Source: Mauremys mutica | Taxonomy: Eukaryota > Chordata > Testudines > Geoemydidae | Reading direction: 5' to 3' | NCBI RefSeq assembly: GCF_020497125.1 | Contig: NC_059072.1 | Location: forward strand, 306,608,781-306,672,780 | Length of the DNA stretch: 64,000 nt | In this document: positions 43,464 to 55,229 of the stretch, in pieces | How the letters are laid out: each line of letters starts with the position of its first letter | Numbering within the stretch: position 1 is the stretch's first letter | Made by a program: the position numbers and the translations under genes | Notes under the pieces: generated by a model | The model's input: only the letters and a program-made list of their open reading frames with translations | Database searches by the model: none | Told to the model about the DNA's origin: nothing

Positions 43464-44520
43464 GGGTTTTGCAATTAGGCAGACTTTGAGCAGACACATC
43501 TGCAGGTGTGAATGAGTACTGTAGGTACACCACAAGAGAACACAAATAGCCTAACAATTCTCTTTCCAAGAAATAATGATAGGATATCCAGTTGCTAGCA
43601 CTGACATGCTGCTCACATTGTCTGTAATCATCAAGGTCTAACTGGTCCTTTATGAAACCTTTTTAGAACGAATGAAAAAAGTATATGACTAAAAGTAACA
43701 TCCTTTTTGTTTTTTCATTTAAATTTCCTATGGTGTATCAAGGAGGCAGTTCTAAAGTAGGTGCTACTGAAATAGCCAGACCAACGGAATGTTGTCAGAA
43801 AATATAGACACCTCCAATTATTTTGCCACAGACTTACCAGCTGAAAATATTTCAATCTTAAAATATCTTGAGAGAGGCCCTGAGGCTGCTCACTCTTCAT
43901 TTCTGTGGTGCTACTTGTTCCCTCAGTGTATGAGCAACAAATGCAGAGAGCTATCTCATAAGAAAAGAATTATTATGACCTCGGTAGAATCATATATATA
44001 CTTAGTAGGAATATTATTGTGAAAATGACCGTGCTAATACATATTCAGATTTCAGACAGTAATTATTGTATCCTGTATTTCAGTATTAGAAGACATAACA
44101 CTGATGAAATGTAAACTCACTTATTTCTGTAACACAGATATTATGAGAGACTGTCTTATATACACAAAGTGTTTAAGAAATATCTATCTTTTTTTCTTCT
44201 GAGTAATCTTGTCCTGGACAGTTCTTTTAATTTTTGGAAAGCGAGGTACAATTCATACTAATGGGATCAGTTTGTAAAAAGCTTTACATTTTTCCCCTCA
44301 ACATAGCAGCCCATCCTTAGGCCCACGTGACACTAGCAGATCCACTTTGTGGATTTCCAGAAACTGGCATTATTTATGCAGTTAAAACCATATTTAAGAC
44401 CCACTTGCACATGCAAAACTTTGTGTGTAATTACATACCTACCTTTATATGTACTTTCTTAGCTGTATTGTTTTTATGTTATAGTATCTAGAAAAGTGCT
44501 AGGTGCTTCCCAGAAGACGT
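43464..44520. other. No gene recognised
   Basis: AT-rich, about 1 kb, no motif-bearing frame. Confidence 0.5.
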
Positions 44521-44816
44521 CGGTAGTGAAGACAAGCCCTAGGTAAGTCAACCTAAGTTACACTACTTCGCTGTGTGAATAACGTAGCTGGAGTCAATGT
44601 AGCTTAGGTCGACTTATCCTGGTGTCTTCACTGTGCTGCGTTGATGGAAGGCGCTCTCCGGTCAACTTACCTCACTTTTCTCATGAAACTGGAGTACCAG
44701 GGTCGACTGGAGAGCGCTCTGTCATCAATTTAGGGGGTCTTCACTAGACCTGCTAAATTGACACCCGCTGCATCGGTTGCAGCAGCATCGATCTCCCCAG
44801 TAGTGAAGACAAGGCC
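44521..44816. mobile_element. Harbinger-type MITE with rearranged left end
   Basis: The interior (ATAACGTAGCTGGAGTCAAT, TAGCTTAGGTCGACTTATCC, GTCTTCACTAGACCTGCTAA) matches the 35981-36275 family. The right end is AGTAGTGAAGACAAGGCC. The left end carries GGTAGTGAAGACAAGCCC in the same, not inverted, orientation. No 3-bp duplication found. Confidence 0.6.
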
Positions 44817-44834
44817 ATCGAAACTATCTACTTA

Positions 44835-45652
44835 CAGGGTTACCAACCCTCCCAGTTTTGCCGGGAGTCTCCTGGAATCAGGTTCTATCTCCCAGAGACC
44901 AAACCAGGAGATTTTAGGCGCTAAAAGTCCGGTGGCGCAGTGGGGCTAAGGCAGGCTCCCTACGTGCCCTGGCCCTGCATGGCCCCTGGAAGTGGCCAGA
45001 ACATCCCTGCGGCCCCTGGGGGAGCTAGGGGGTCTCCACGCACTGCCCCTGCCCTGAGTGTGGACTCCAAAGCTCCCATTGGCCGGGAACTGCGGTCAAT
45101 GGGAGCTGTGGGGGTGGTGCCTGTGGGCAGGGGCAGTGCGCAGAGACCCCCTGAGATCTCCTGTCCCCGACACCTAGGAGCTGCTGCCAGAGGGAAGTGC
45201 CGGTCGCTTTTGGGAGCAGCGTGGGGCCAGGGCAGGCAGGGAGCATCCTGAGGTAAGTGCTGCCCGGCTGGAGCCAGCACCCCAAACAACCCCCTGTCCC
45301 AGCCCTGAGCCCCCTCCTGCACCCAAACTTCCTTCCAGAGCCCGCACCTCTCACTCCCTCCACACCCTAATCCCCTGCCCCAGCACCCAAACTTACTCCC
45401 AGAGCTTGCACCCCACACCCCCTCCTGCACTCCTGCCCCAGACTTAGCATGGAGCCCCCTCCTACACTCCAGCCAGCCCAAAGCCCACTCTCCCTCATGG
45501 ACCCCAGCCCCTGCCCGGTGAAAGTGAGGGAGGTTTGAGGGAGAGTGAGCGATGGAGGGAGGGAGGGGGGATGGAGTGATCTGGGTGGGGCCTCAAAGAA
45601 GGGGTGGGGCAAGGGTGTTTGGGTTTCTGTGATTAGACAGCTAGCAACCCTA
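44835..45652. mobile_element. hAT-like element (818 bp)
   Basis: Left end CAGGGTTACCAACCCTC and inverted right end TAGGGTTGCTAGCTG. Perfect 8-bp duplication TCTACTTA (44827-44834 and 45653-45660). GTCTCCTGGAATCAGGTTCT near the left end is typical of an abundant turtle family. The rest is GC-rich non-coding, with CCC-rich stretches at 45290-45500. Confidence 0.82.
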
Positions 45653-45689
45653 TCTACTTATAGAGATGACTGAGATGGGACTTGGTTAC

Positions 45690-46065
45690 AGTGTATAACA
45701 AGTATCTTCACAAGGAGAAAATATTGGGTACTAAAAAGTGCTTTATCTTTGCAAAGAAAGGTATAAAAAGAACCAGTGACTGGAAGCTGAAACCAGACAA
45801 ATTAAAATTAGAAATTAAGAACACTTTTTTTTTTAAACAGCGAGGGTGATTAACCCCTGCAATAAACTACCAAGGGCAGTAGTGGAGTCTCTTATCTCTT
45901 GTTGTCCTCAGATCAAGACTAGTTATCTTTCGGGAAGATATGCTTTAGCCAGACTCAAGTTATTGGCTCAGTACAGGGATAACTGGTTGAAACTGGCCTG
46001 TGTTATACAGGGGGCCATACTAGATGACGTAACGGTCCCTCCTGGCCTTAAACTCTGTGAATCTA
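45690..46065 (+). mobile_element. CR1-like LINE 3' end
   Basis: Forward reading shows TSDWKLKPDKLKLE and RVINPCNKLPRAVVESL ([11 protein letters not shown]), the C-terminus of a CR1-like ORF2, followed by a 3' UTR with GGCCATACTAGATGACGTAA CGGTCCCTCCTGGCCTTAAA. Decayed and 5'-truncated. A distinct, older subfamily from the others. Confidence 0.6.
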
Positions 46066-46184
46066 GCCTCCCTCGCCTTAGCATCTAAGCACCTCACAAG
46101 GTGAATTTATCTTCACAAAACCCAGCCAGGTAGGGAGGTACTGTTACCAAAGTGGAACAGCATCAACAGGAGTGATCGAGAAAG

Positions 46185-46345
46185 ACCCACCTCAGAATAT
46201 CCCCTAGCCAAGTGGTGAAAGCACTCTCCTGAGAGGTGTGGGAGACCCCTGTCAAATATTTCTGCTCCTGAGGCAGAAGAGGAAATTGAACCTGGGTAGC
46301 CCACACGCCAGGTGAGTGTCCTAATCATTGGGCTGAAAGTTATAA
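46185..46345. repeat. tRNA-like inverted SINE-type repeat
   Basis: On plus, TAGCCAAGTGG (46205-46215) fits an RNA polymerase III A box, followed by a weak B box. On minus, CAGCCCAATGATTAG followed about 40 bp later by AGGTTCAATTTC fits another tRNA-like A and B box. The two halves face each other around a CTGAGGCAG centre. No complete tRNA fold is expected. Confidence 0.5.
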
Positions 46346-46765
46346 GGGGAGTGTCGGCATCTCCTCCTCTGGCTGTTTTGCATGGAACAAGGCAGGTGCC
46401 TAATCCATTCTGACAAGCAACAACTAAGATGCCTAAGCCACTTGACTTGAGAGGGATTTCTGATTGTGGATCACTAGCAGAGGTAGGTGCCTAAGCCCGG
46501 GCTGTAGGGAAATGCCTATTTCCACGAAAGGCTTAGCACACACCCCTCTTGTCAGCATCTCCCACTGGCTACTTTAGGCAGCTCCCCATCTAGCAGGCCA
46601 GCTTTCGTGAATCCCATCCTTAGGGGCCAATCTCAGCTGCGCAACACCTAAACTCCTGTGGGAATTTACGCCAGAGAGACTAAGTTGTTGAAGGTCACAC
46701 AGGAAGCCTGTGGCCGAGCAGGGCACTGAATCCTGATCACTGAGTTCCAGTTCAGAGCCTTAATC
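46346..46765. repeat. MIR/CORE-like remnant
   Basis: GTTGAAGGTCACACAGGAAG near 46686 with CCGAGCAGGGCACTGAATCC matches the conserved end of MIR/CORE-type SINEs. TAGGCAGCTCCCCATCTAGC upstream is probably part of the same repeat. Confidence 0.45.
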
Positions 46766-48029
46766 ACAAGGCACAATCATTCCCCAAGAGGTTACATTGT
46801 AAATGTAAGATGTGGTAAAAACAAACGTGGGTGACAAACAGTAAGCAGGCAATGGAGTATTGTGATACAGTGACATGGTTACTTACTTTAAATATGTCCA
46901 CATATTGGCTAGTTTGATTAAGGGTCTTTATATTCTTTAGCACCATTATATTATTTTTCCTTTGTGAGCAGTCCTCTGTCAATTGATAGACTGCGTCCAT
47001 CACAGTGGTATTTGAACCCTCTACAACTCTTAGTAAAACACAATATCAGTCAATGTTGCACTTCCTCCCCAATAGCAGGAATTATTTTTAAAAGATCAAA
47101 TGAAAATAATGATATTGTGAGTATTATAGGAAAGATGAGTCATTCTTTAAATGAGTTTTGTAGTTTGTTCTGGAAGCTGTAAGGTTAGTTGTCCTCTGAT
47201 CTCTCTTTTAAAAAAATTGGCTTCCAGAGGCTTGATGGAAGCCTCTGGACCAAATTTTTGCTTCAATGTATCATATACTGGGAAAGGGCAAATCTTCTGA
47301 GCCATATGTTGACTGTGTTTGTGTTTCATAGAGCTGTTCCCACTCTCCAAAAAAGAGGGTTTAGTCTGATCAAAAGGGAGTGGAATCATTAATGTACAAT
47401 ACTAAACCATATTAAATCATATGGAAAAATTAGATGAGAGATAAAAATTGTGTAAACTAATGCTGATCTTAGCTAGCGTACTCTGCAATTTTCAGTATTT
47501 GCAACATTGTTCATATTACTTAAAGCTGTGCTCATATGCTTCAGAACAGCAATCTGAAATTTCAAAGGACAGGAGCCATTATACATTAGCTGAGAAAATT
47601 TACAATTAAATTGGCATTATTTTTAATTCCATACTTTTAGAATATTAGAAAAGTAGTTGTCTTGAATTGTGTTACAACACTGTAAGTGAATATGGATACA
47701 AAATGGAAATGGATATATTTAGTAGCCCAATAGCTTATTTACTGCAGTCTTTGCACACCTGTACTAACAATATAGCCTTTCCTGTTGGTCTTATGTCTTT
47801 TCAAAAGCTAGTGAGAACCACCCGCAGAGGTTGCCAGTTAATGAGCCCCGATCTCTTCCTTCCATCCTAAGGCTCCATCTGGCACCACCATCTTCTCAGG
47901 CTTGGCTAATCAATTTCCCCTGCCCCCTACTACTATGCTGGCATGTGCCCTGTCACTGCCTGATAAATACAATCACATACTTCAATATAGTTTATATAAA
48001 AATAGGTTGGCATCAAGCTTTCAACAGAA
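46766..48029. other. No gene recognised
   Basis: AT-rich, frames of about 80 residues on both strands without motifs. Confidence 0.5.
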
Positions 48030-48585
48030 TAGAGTCCATGTCTCCCTTGATTTTGTTTTCTCTTTTCCCCTTTCTCTAGCTCCATACTTTGTATTCTGGT
48101 GTATCCTTTCCTTCTTCAACTTCTTTTTCAGTGTCTCTTTTCTGTTTAATATTTTACATAATTTTCAGTTTATTTGATCTCCAAGAACTTACTACTTTAA
48201 TCCTCTTTTTCTCTTCTGATTCTGCCTCTGTCTTTAGCTCCTTGTTTTGCCTCTGTCATTTTCTTCCCACAATCCTTTCTGTGTGTGACCTTTACTCTGA
48301 CTTTCTTCTTTTTTCCCTTAGTCAAAATTCTTCCCTTTCTCTCACAGCCCTTTATCTCCTGTTTACATCCCCAATTTTCTAACCTGTGTCCTCTATCTTC
48401 CTCTCAATACCTTTTTAGTCTTTCACTGTGTTCTCCACCTCTACCTCTAGCTCAATTTTGTTTGTCTCACCCTCTTCCCTCTTCTTTCCCCATCACTTCA
48501 AATGTCTCCCTCAATTTCCCACCACCACCACTTTCCCCATTCTCTAAATCTCTTCTTTCTCCTTTAACTCATTCTCCCTGATGTG
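48030..48585 (+). other. Polypyrimidine-rich tract (about 550 bp)
   Basis: T and C make up most of this stretch on plus, with repeated TCTTTTC/CCTCT runs but no fixed unit. The open frames here (Phe/Leu/Ser-rich) follow from composition. It may be an eroded (CT)n tract. Confidence 0.6.
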
Positions 48586-49984
48586 CCCCACACCATGAAA
48601 TCACTAGTCAGAAGTTTGAAGTGGGCAGCTCTTTCTTCTTTTCTCCACAGTGTAAGGGACATAGTACAGGTCTTCTCTTTAGTTCTACCCTCTAGAAAGA
48701 GTATTGGATTCACCCCACAAAAGATGTCCAGAATGTGTGTACATTGCTACCTTCCCAGGTAGCAATGCTGTCTCTCCCTTGAAACCCTTCCATCCCTTGA
48801 ATAAGTCCCACCATATTTTGATCTTGTGACATGACCTAAGAAGGTGGTATCCCAGTGAGTCTCCATCTCCCAGAGGCCATGTGATCCACACGCTACAAGC
48901 AGCAGGAACTGGTTGCTGCTGTCAATGACTATCCTTAATTAATTCACCCCTGTCAGACCCAAGGGCCTGCAGTTGAGCCTTGGACAAGCTAGCTCTAGCT
49001 CCAGACAGACTAATGAACACAGATGAGCAACAGCAGAACTGCCTGATTGGCTGGCCCACCTCGTAGGCTGACGGGAACCAGCAGGCATGCTCTTAAGCCA
49101 GCAGCAACAGCAGGTTACTGGCTGCTCACCACTTACACCCACACAGCTGTGATCACTTCCATGCCTGCCTTATTCCCAGCTGTGCTATTTTGCCTGGCTT
49201 CTGACCCTTGGCTCTGATTCCTGGCTCCAGCTCTAACCACTAGATCAGATCACTCACATCCCGTGCCTATATCACATGAAGAACTTAATGGATGTCCTGT
49301 ATAATCACTGACTCTGATTTTTGCTCATTGGCCAGTATGGGCCCACAGATGTTCTCAGACAGCCTTCAGTAAATCATGCAGACCAACTTCCAAGCAATGT
49401 GGTAATGCTATTCTGAATTAGGCTTTTCGCAATGAGAAAGTGGGGAATATTCACTCATTTCCCACTCTGGAATGAGGTCAAACAACATATATTCCTTTGT
49501 ATGCTTTGCCTCTAGAAGATGGTCCTTCTTTTATAAAACTTATGTCAGATACTTCTTATAGTCTGTTAAATAAATTTATTTAAAGAAGGATGCTTAAGAA
49601 CAAGAATTAATATATACAACAGGGGAAAAAAGGTACAAGAACACCAAACAGCCATTAAAACTTGTGCTTCATTTCCTATTCACAGTTAATTTCTTGCCCT
49701 CTGAAAACACAGCTGCATGACAGAAAAGACAAAATATTTAGAGAGTGTAATAATTTTACCTAAACCTCACTCGCCCACACAGTCCCTTTCTGCTGGCTCT
49801 TCCTGAGTCACACAATGCAACTTCCTGGAAGGAATTACTTTAAAAAGTACACAGCAACCAACTGCCTTCACTTGTAAGAAGTATACATTTTCCTTTGATT
49901 TTACCCTTCTACACAACCTGAGGGAACAGGTCAAGATACTGACTTAGTATTGGATAAAGAGGTGTTCATCCAATAGCTAATCAC
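48586..49984. other. No gene recognised
   Basis: About 1.4 kb, no supported feature. Confidence 0.5.
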
Positions 49985-50115
49985 TCTAACTCAGGACTTT
50001 TCTACATGGCAAGTTACTGCATAGCAAAGCAGGCTGTGTAGGTATAGTGCACCAACTTGCCGTGCAGTAACATCCCATGTGGATACTGCTACAGTGCACT
50101 GAAAGTCCGAAGTGA
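49985..50115. mobile_element. MITE-like remnant
   Basis: CTTTTCTACATGGCAAGTTA near the start and CATCCCATGTGGATACTGCT later recall an abundant MITE family with a CTTxTCTACATG terminus. The right end is lost and no duplication was found. Confidence 0.4.
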
Positions 50116-52242
50116 GGCTCAGCATACTACTACAACTCTGTTTGATGACATGTTATATATTATACCCTTCTGACCTTCTTCTGTGTAGTTTATTATGCCA
50201 GCTATTTTTCTCTTTCTTGCTCTGTTATGACAGGAGTTCTAAGTGAGTGCCATCCATCAACTGCAATTAGCTTAAGTGGTGAGCTAAATATGTTAAATAT
50301 CTTGCCATTTAGTTTCAGCAAAGTATCATATTGACTCAATACCACCGTCTATTGGATCTAATTTTTTTTTTACCCTAACTACTTGACTAGAAGATTTCCA
50401 CACAATCAAACCTCTTTGAGCCAAACTGCAAGTTTTCCTCATGCCAATTTTAAATTTCCAGTGAATGTTTTTATATGACCTCTGATTTAGTAGATACAAA
50501 TACAAAAGATTTCCAGGCTCCAGTTAATTAATTATATAGATAATTGTTTAATTATGCTATCTCAAATTCAATGTGAAATAGCATCTACAGAGATGAATCA
50601 GAGAGCCTTCATACAGTAATTTCTCTTTCTGGTAAGTGCACTGAAGTTTCCTGGATTTCATTAAGAGTCAGATAAGTGCTTTCTCCCCCTCTTTCTCTTT
50701 TAAAATAAAATGTAGGTTTCAAGAAAGAGCTGATCTTACTGACAGATACTTTTGTCATTTTCATGCCCAGATTGTTTACCATGTTTACTTCCCAATTACT
50801 TCTAGTAACTTGTGAGGCCAGACCATCCCTAACTTCTGCCCTGCTCTATGCTCCCCACCCAAGTTCTAGGGACAATAGCATTATCTGTGCTTGGGTTGGG
50901 GGTTAAGGAGGAACTGTCGACTTGAACCCTTCCCTCCTACTGGTCCACCATACTGTCTAAGAGCATTGTATAGAAAAGACTACAGCAGCCCAAGGGAAGA
51001 TTATATGATGAGGTTGCCTATGATAGCAGGGAACCGAATTCAGTGACCCAGGAAGTCTCTTCCAGTTCCATGCTCCTATGGAAAGGTAAATTTCATGCAC
51101 TCCCTTCTCCAGGGATGAAGTCCTGGCTCCACTGAATTCAATGGGAGCATTGGCATTGACTTCAGTGAGGCCAGGATTTCATCCCAGAGCCCCCCCGAAG
51201 CAGTATGGCTCTGAATCATCCCAGTGCTGGTGAGTAGCTGAATGCCACAATCTGGCCTGTAAATATTAAGCACAGTTGCACTATGACAAATATGTCAACT
51301 TGTTATTGTTCATCTGTTGTCAATCTGTTTCCCATTTATCAGTATAACAAATCTTACACAGCCAAGTGCACCAATACCCTGGGAAGTACGCAGCAACTTA
51401 AGTTTATTTTACTGCTCCAAGCCTACAGGACTGTAAAATCATTTTTAAAAGACAACAATCACAATGGCGTATTTGACACAGTAGTTGGGATTTTTTTTCT
51501 TACTTAGAATAGGAAATGCTATAGATACTATTTAAATTTAATTTCCAACCCAATAATAAATGTTAGTTTTTAAAAAAATAGGGCCACATGTACAGCATAC
51601 AAACATTTTATACACATTAACACACACTTTAAAAAAAAATTCTAGTTCACAAATCTTTAAAAATTGTTTTTTATGTGTTTGCTGCATCCCTCCTCAGCTT
51701 CCTGCAGCATTAGCATGACATCCTTGGTTGGAGCCACAAATTAAAATATCTCCCTTTCTTGTTGATAGTGCCAGCTGCAGAAAACTGAAGTGCATTAGCA
51801 GAATGGAAGCAGGCAGTCTGTGACTTTGATTGTCTCATTCTGCAGCGGCATTCAAATTTATCCCTCCTGGCTAACTATGCAAGTAACAAAGCTGGAAGGG
51901 CTTCTGATACAAAAGCATGCCTTATAATATTGTTCAAAGTTATTTTAAACCAAAAATCACCTACACGAAGAAGAAAATTGTCCACTAGATACTAAAATGA
52001 GTAGCTGATCTTAGTAAGCCTAATTCCTAGTAAGCAGATGTCCACCTCACAATAGTAATCATGACAACACATGTTCTTGTTGCTAGTCCTAGCAGGCAGT
52101 CCAGGGAATGAATGGACACAGATGGAACTATTCTCTCAGCCTTATAGAGGGCCCCTCCAAAACAGGATTGAAGTATCTTTGTGGTGAGGTGTGGAGAAGC
52201 CTGTATGGCTGCTATCTGCATCATATTGGCTTTTTGGAGAGT
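50116..52242. other. No gene recognised
   Basis: About 2.1 kb. A short old repeat (GAATTCAATGGGAGCATTGG) lies near 51135. Nothing else supported. Confidence 0.5.
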
Positions 52243-52490
52243 GAGGATTTGTCCACGCTGCAGTTGGGATGTATGAATGCAGCACATATAGACATACCTG
52301 AGCCAGCTTTAATCTAGCTAGCTCATGTACTGATAGGAGCGAAGCCACAGCAACGTGCACTTCAGCGAGGACTCTACAAGCCCGCCTGAGACCCTGGGTA
52401 ATTATATGGGTGACTAGCCACCCTGCACTAAAGTCCATGCGAGTATACTAGTTTTCCAAAGTTAAGGTGTCCACACGTAGACCCTGCAAC
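52243..52490. mobile_element. MITE-like element (about 245 bp)
   Basis: TTTGTCCACGCTGCAGTTGG at the left and, on the complement, GGGTCTACGTGTGGACACCT at the right are weakly inverted. The interior has TGAGCCAGCTTTAATCTAGC and GCACTTCAGCGAGGAC, recalling the 39318-39567 family. Eroded. Confidence 0.4.
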
Positions 52491-53640
52491 GCCTTACAAA
52501 CTTCCTGAACTTTATGAACTGTGAGTAGTCCCAGTCACTTCAAAGGGACTGCTCACAGCCTGTAGAGTTAAGCACATAAATAAATCTTTATAGGCTCAGG
52601 GCTGTAGTCTGGATATTTCTTAAAGCCCATATTAAAAAACCCTCTATCCACAAAGGAAGAGAAAACATAATTTTCATGAACAGTGGGAACATGAGCATTT
52701 GTTTACAATAGTTACAGACAAGTGGGTGTACCTCATATGTCACAATACCAGTGAATTAATTCATTGAATAATTCAAATGAAGCAAAGAGTTAAAGGCCTT
52801 CCTAACAATGAAATAGCTTTGAATGGAGAGCTTTGAAGAAGAGAATAATAATAATAATTAAAGAACCCCTCAGTATAACAAAGACAGAGGTTTTCCATGC
52901 AGATATGTATGTGCTGGTCACTTAAATATGCAGCAGAATGAATTTGACAGAAAATTACTTTGCTGTTGTGCATTATAGAAATTACTCTCAAAACATCTAG
53001 ACTGTAATAGATGATCATGATGGTGCCTTAAAGTCTATAAAGAATTATATAGTTTCTACAGAATTTTTGAACCATCTTATAGAATTCTGGGATATGCAGT
53101 AATTCTCTATTAAACTCTACAGTATAGTTCAAGACACCTAAAAAAAGTTAATTTTTTCTGTTACATTCTATGAGACTTTTCTATGAGGGTGAGAAATTAG
53201 AATCATAAACAGTATTTGTTTCCAACCCTTCTGTGGCAGTTGACATCAATGAGGTGACTACCATCAATGAACTGAGTGAATGAAATGTTACATTTGAATG
53301 GTGATACAGAATAAATGGAAACTGTCACCACGCAAACTGATATCTAGTTGAAAGCCCAATGCTAGGATGCTGAATTTTGGACTTTTTTAGAAACGCAAAA
53401 TACCTAATCTATTAATATGGAAACCTTCTTCTGGCCCACAAAAATATTTGTGCTACAAATATTATCAAATCTAAGCACTGTGCATCTCTGATAGACCAAA
53501 TCTCAGCACTGAATTTTGAGAAACAAGCAGACAGCATTTGGTATCAAATACCACCCTAATATTTGGCAGTCAACCAAAATACATTAATTACTTCTAAGTT
53601 CTCTCATAACTAATGTTGCGTGGTAGATTTCAAGTGTTAT
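52491..53640. other. No gene; small old repeats
   Basis: 52500-52610 is an old amniote repeat (CACTTCAAAGGGACTGCTCA). 53007-53042 (ATAGATGATCATGATGGTGC, AAAGTCTATAAAGAA) is a CR1 3' tail scrap. (AAT)n near 52843. Confidence 0.45.
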
Positions 53641-53646
53641 GCTGGT

Positions 53647-53950
53647 CAGGGGCGGCTCTAGGAATTCCGCCGCCCCAAGCAGGGCGGCACGCCGCGGGGG
53701 ATGCTCTGGCGGTCGCTGGTCCCGCGGCTCCAGGGGACCTCTTGCAGACGTGCCTGTGGAGGGTCCGCTGGTCCTGCGGCTCAGGTAGACCTCCCGCAGG
53801 CATTTCTGCGGGAGGTCCACCGGAGCTGCGGGACCAGTGGACCCTCCGCAGTCATGCCTGCGGGAGGTCCACCGGAGCCGCCTGCCGCCCTCCCGGCAAA
53901 ATGCCGCCCCAAGTGCGCGCTTGGCGTGCTGGGGTCTGGAGCCGGCCCTG
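53647..53950. mobile_element. GC-rich hAT element, copy 1 (304 bp)
   Basis: Perfect 8-bp duplication ATGCTGGT (53639-53646 and 53951-53958). Left end CAGGGGCGGCTCTAGGAATT, inverted right end CAGGGCCGGCTCCAG. The interior is built of GCGGGAGGTCCACCGGAGC-type units in both orientations, forming hairpins. No coding, despite open frames. Confidence 0.95.
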
Positions 53951-53958
53951 ATGCTGGT

Positions 53959-54387
53959 CCAAAGTAGATATCCATGATGAAAAGGCTGGAAACCCCAGGC
54001 CTAGAGGCTTGAAAGAAAGAGAAGATAATCCCAGACAGAGAAAGTCAAGCCACAGATAACCATGGAGCACTGAGTTTCCTTAAGACCAGTGGTTAACAAA
54101 GAAAAGAAAAGAATACACCCAGTGAGAAGTGAAGGAGGGAGAGGCGAGAAGAGATGTGAAATGGATAAAAGATGCTAAGCTCCAAGGCTTTAGTGATGCA
54201 TATTGATAAAAGGTGTTGCAGTTCAAAAACTCACCTCACTTGCAATCTATTACTTTATCACAAAGAGCTAGATTTGGACTATACAATCTGCCCCAAGTAA
54301 GGGGCAGCATCTTGTTGTGCTCCACGGCATCAGCCCATTTTTCTCCACTGTTCTGGGTCAGGAATACAGTACATCGGCTCCATACCT
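53959..54387. other. No gene recognised
   Basis: Spacer between the two related hAT copies. Confidence 0.5.
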
Positions 54388-54395
54388 GGCACAAC

Positions 54396-54751
54396 CAGGG
54401 GCGGCTCTAGGAATTTGGCCGCCCCAAGCATGGCGGCATGCCGCAGGGGGCGCGCTGCCGGTCCCACAGCTCCGGGGGACCTCTTGCAGACGTGCCTGCG
54501 GAGGGTGCACTGGGAGGGCGGCAGGCGGCTCCGGCGGACCTTCCGCAGTCATGCCTGTGGGAGGTCCACCCGAGCCACGGGACCAGCAAACCCTCTGCAG
54601 TCATGCCTGCGGGAGGTCCGCTGGTCCCGCGGCTCCAGTGGACCTCCCGCAGGCATGACTGCGGAAGGTCCGCCGGAGCCACCTGCCGCCCTGCCGGCAA
54701 AATGCTGCCCCAAGCGCACGCTTGGCGCGCTGGGGTCTGGAGCCAGCCCTG
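54396..54751. mobile_element. GC-rich hAT element, copy 2 (356 bp)
   Basis: Perfect 8-bp duplication GGCACAAC (54388-54395 and 54752-54759). Left end CAGGGGCGGCTCTAGGAATT is identical to copy 1; inverted right end CAGGGCTGGCTCCAG. It holds more of the GGAGGTCCRCYGG units than copy 1, giving 52 extra bp. Confidence 0.95.
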
Positions 54752-54759
54752 GGCACAAC

Positions 54760-55044
54760 ATACACTGCCTGATATGCCAGCACACTTATGCTGCCAGGTG
54801 CATTAGTAGGGTGGAACCAAGTGTCTGTCCACTCCATATGCCTATTTACCCAAATGAACAGGGGGTACTAGATCATGATCTGGCCCTAAATCACGTATGG
54901 GGTAGGGTATTGCTTCCTACACTGAGGAAGCAATTAAAAGAGGCATTAACTCTGAAAATGAGTGAGACACTGAACAAAAAACTGGAGGAAGCAATTCCAT
55001 GTCTGGATAAGGAACAGTCAGACTTTATCCAGCAATTAAGGTGA
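54760..55044 (+). other. Unrecognised open frame with coiled-coil-like end
   Basis: Outside the hAT, the open frame reads ICQHTYAARCISRVEPSVCP, then LALNHVWGRVLLPTLRKQLK and EALTLKMSETLNKKLEEAIP CLDKEQSDFIQQLR with a stop. The last 40 residues are charged and heptad-like. I do not recognise the family. It has no start of its own and may be chance or a scrap of a processed gene. Confidence 0.2.
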
Positions 55045-55229
55045 TGATGTAGCATATACAGGTAACCACGAAAGACATAATCAGACAGACACTACAAGAA
55101 AGTACCTGGATGATGGAAGTGTCCATCAGCCAGTAACAGACAGGTGAAGGAGCGCTCTCAACATTCAGAGATTCATGCACATGTGGTAAATGTTCATATC
55201 TATTGCTGTGAACAATCAGAACATTTATA

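Noticed and set aside
46205..46260. Possible tRNA gene
   Set aside because: A box is good but the B box and acceptor pairing are poor; it is part of a SINE-type repeat.
48089..48581. Phe/Leu/Ser-rich membrane-like frames
   Set aside because: Composition of a polypyrimidine tract mimics membrane segments in every frame.
53584..54806. Many arginine/proline/glycine-rich frames
   Set aside because: All fall in the two GC-rich hAT elements with exact 8-bp duplications.
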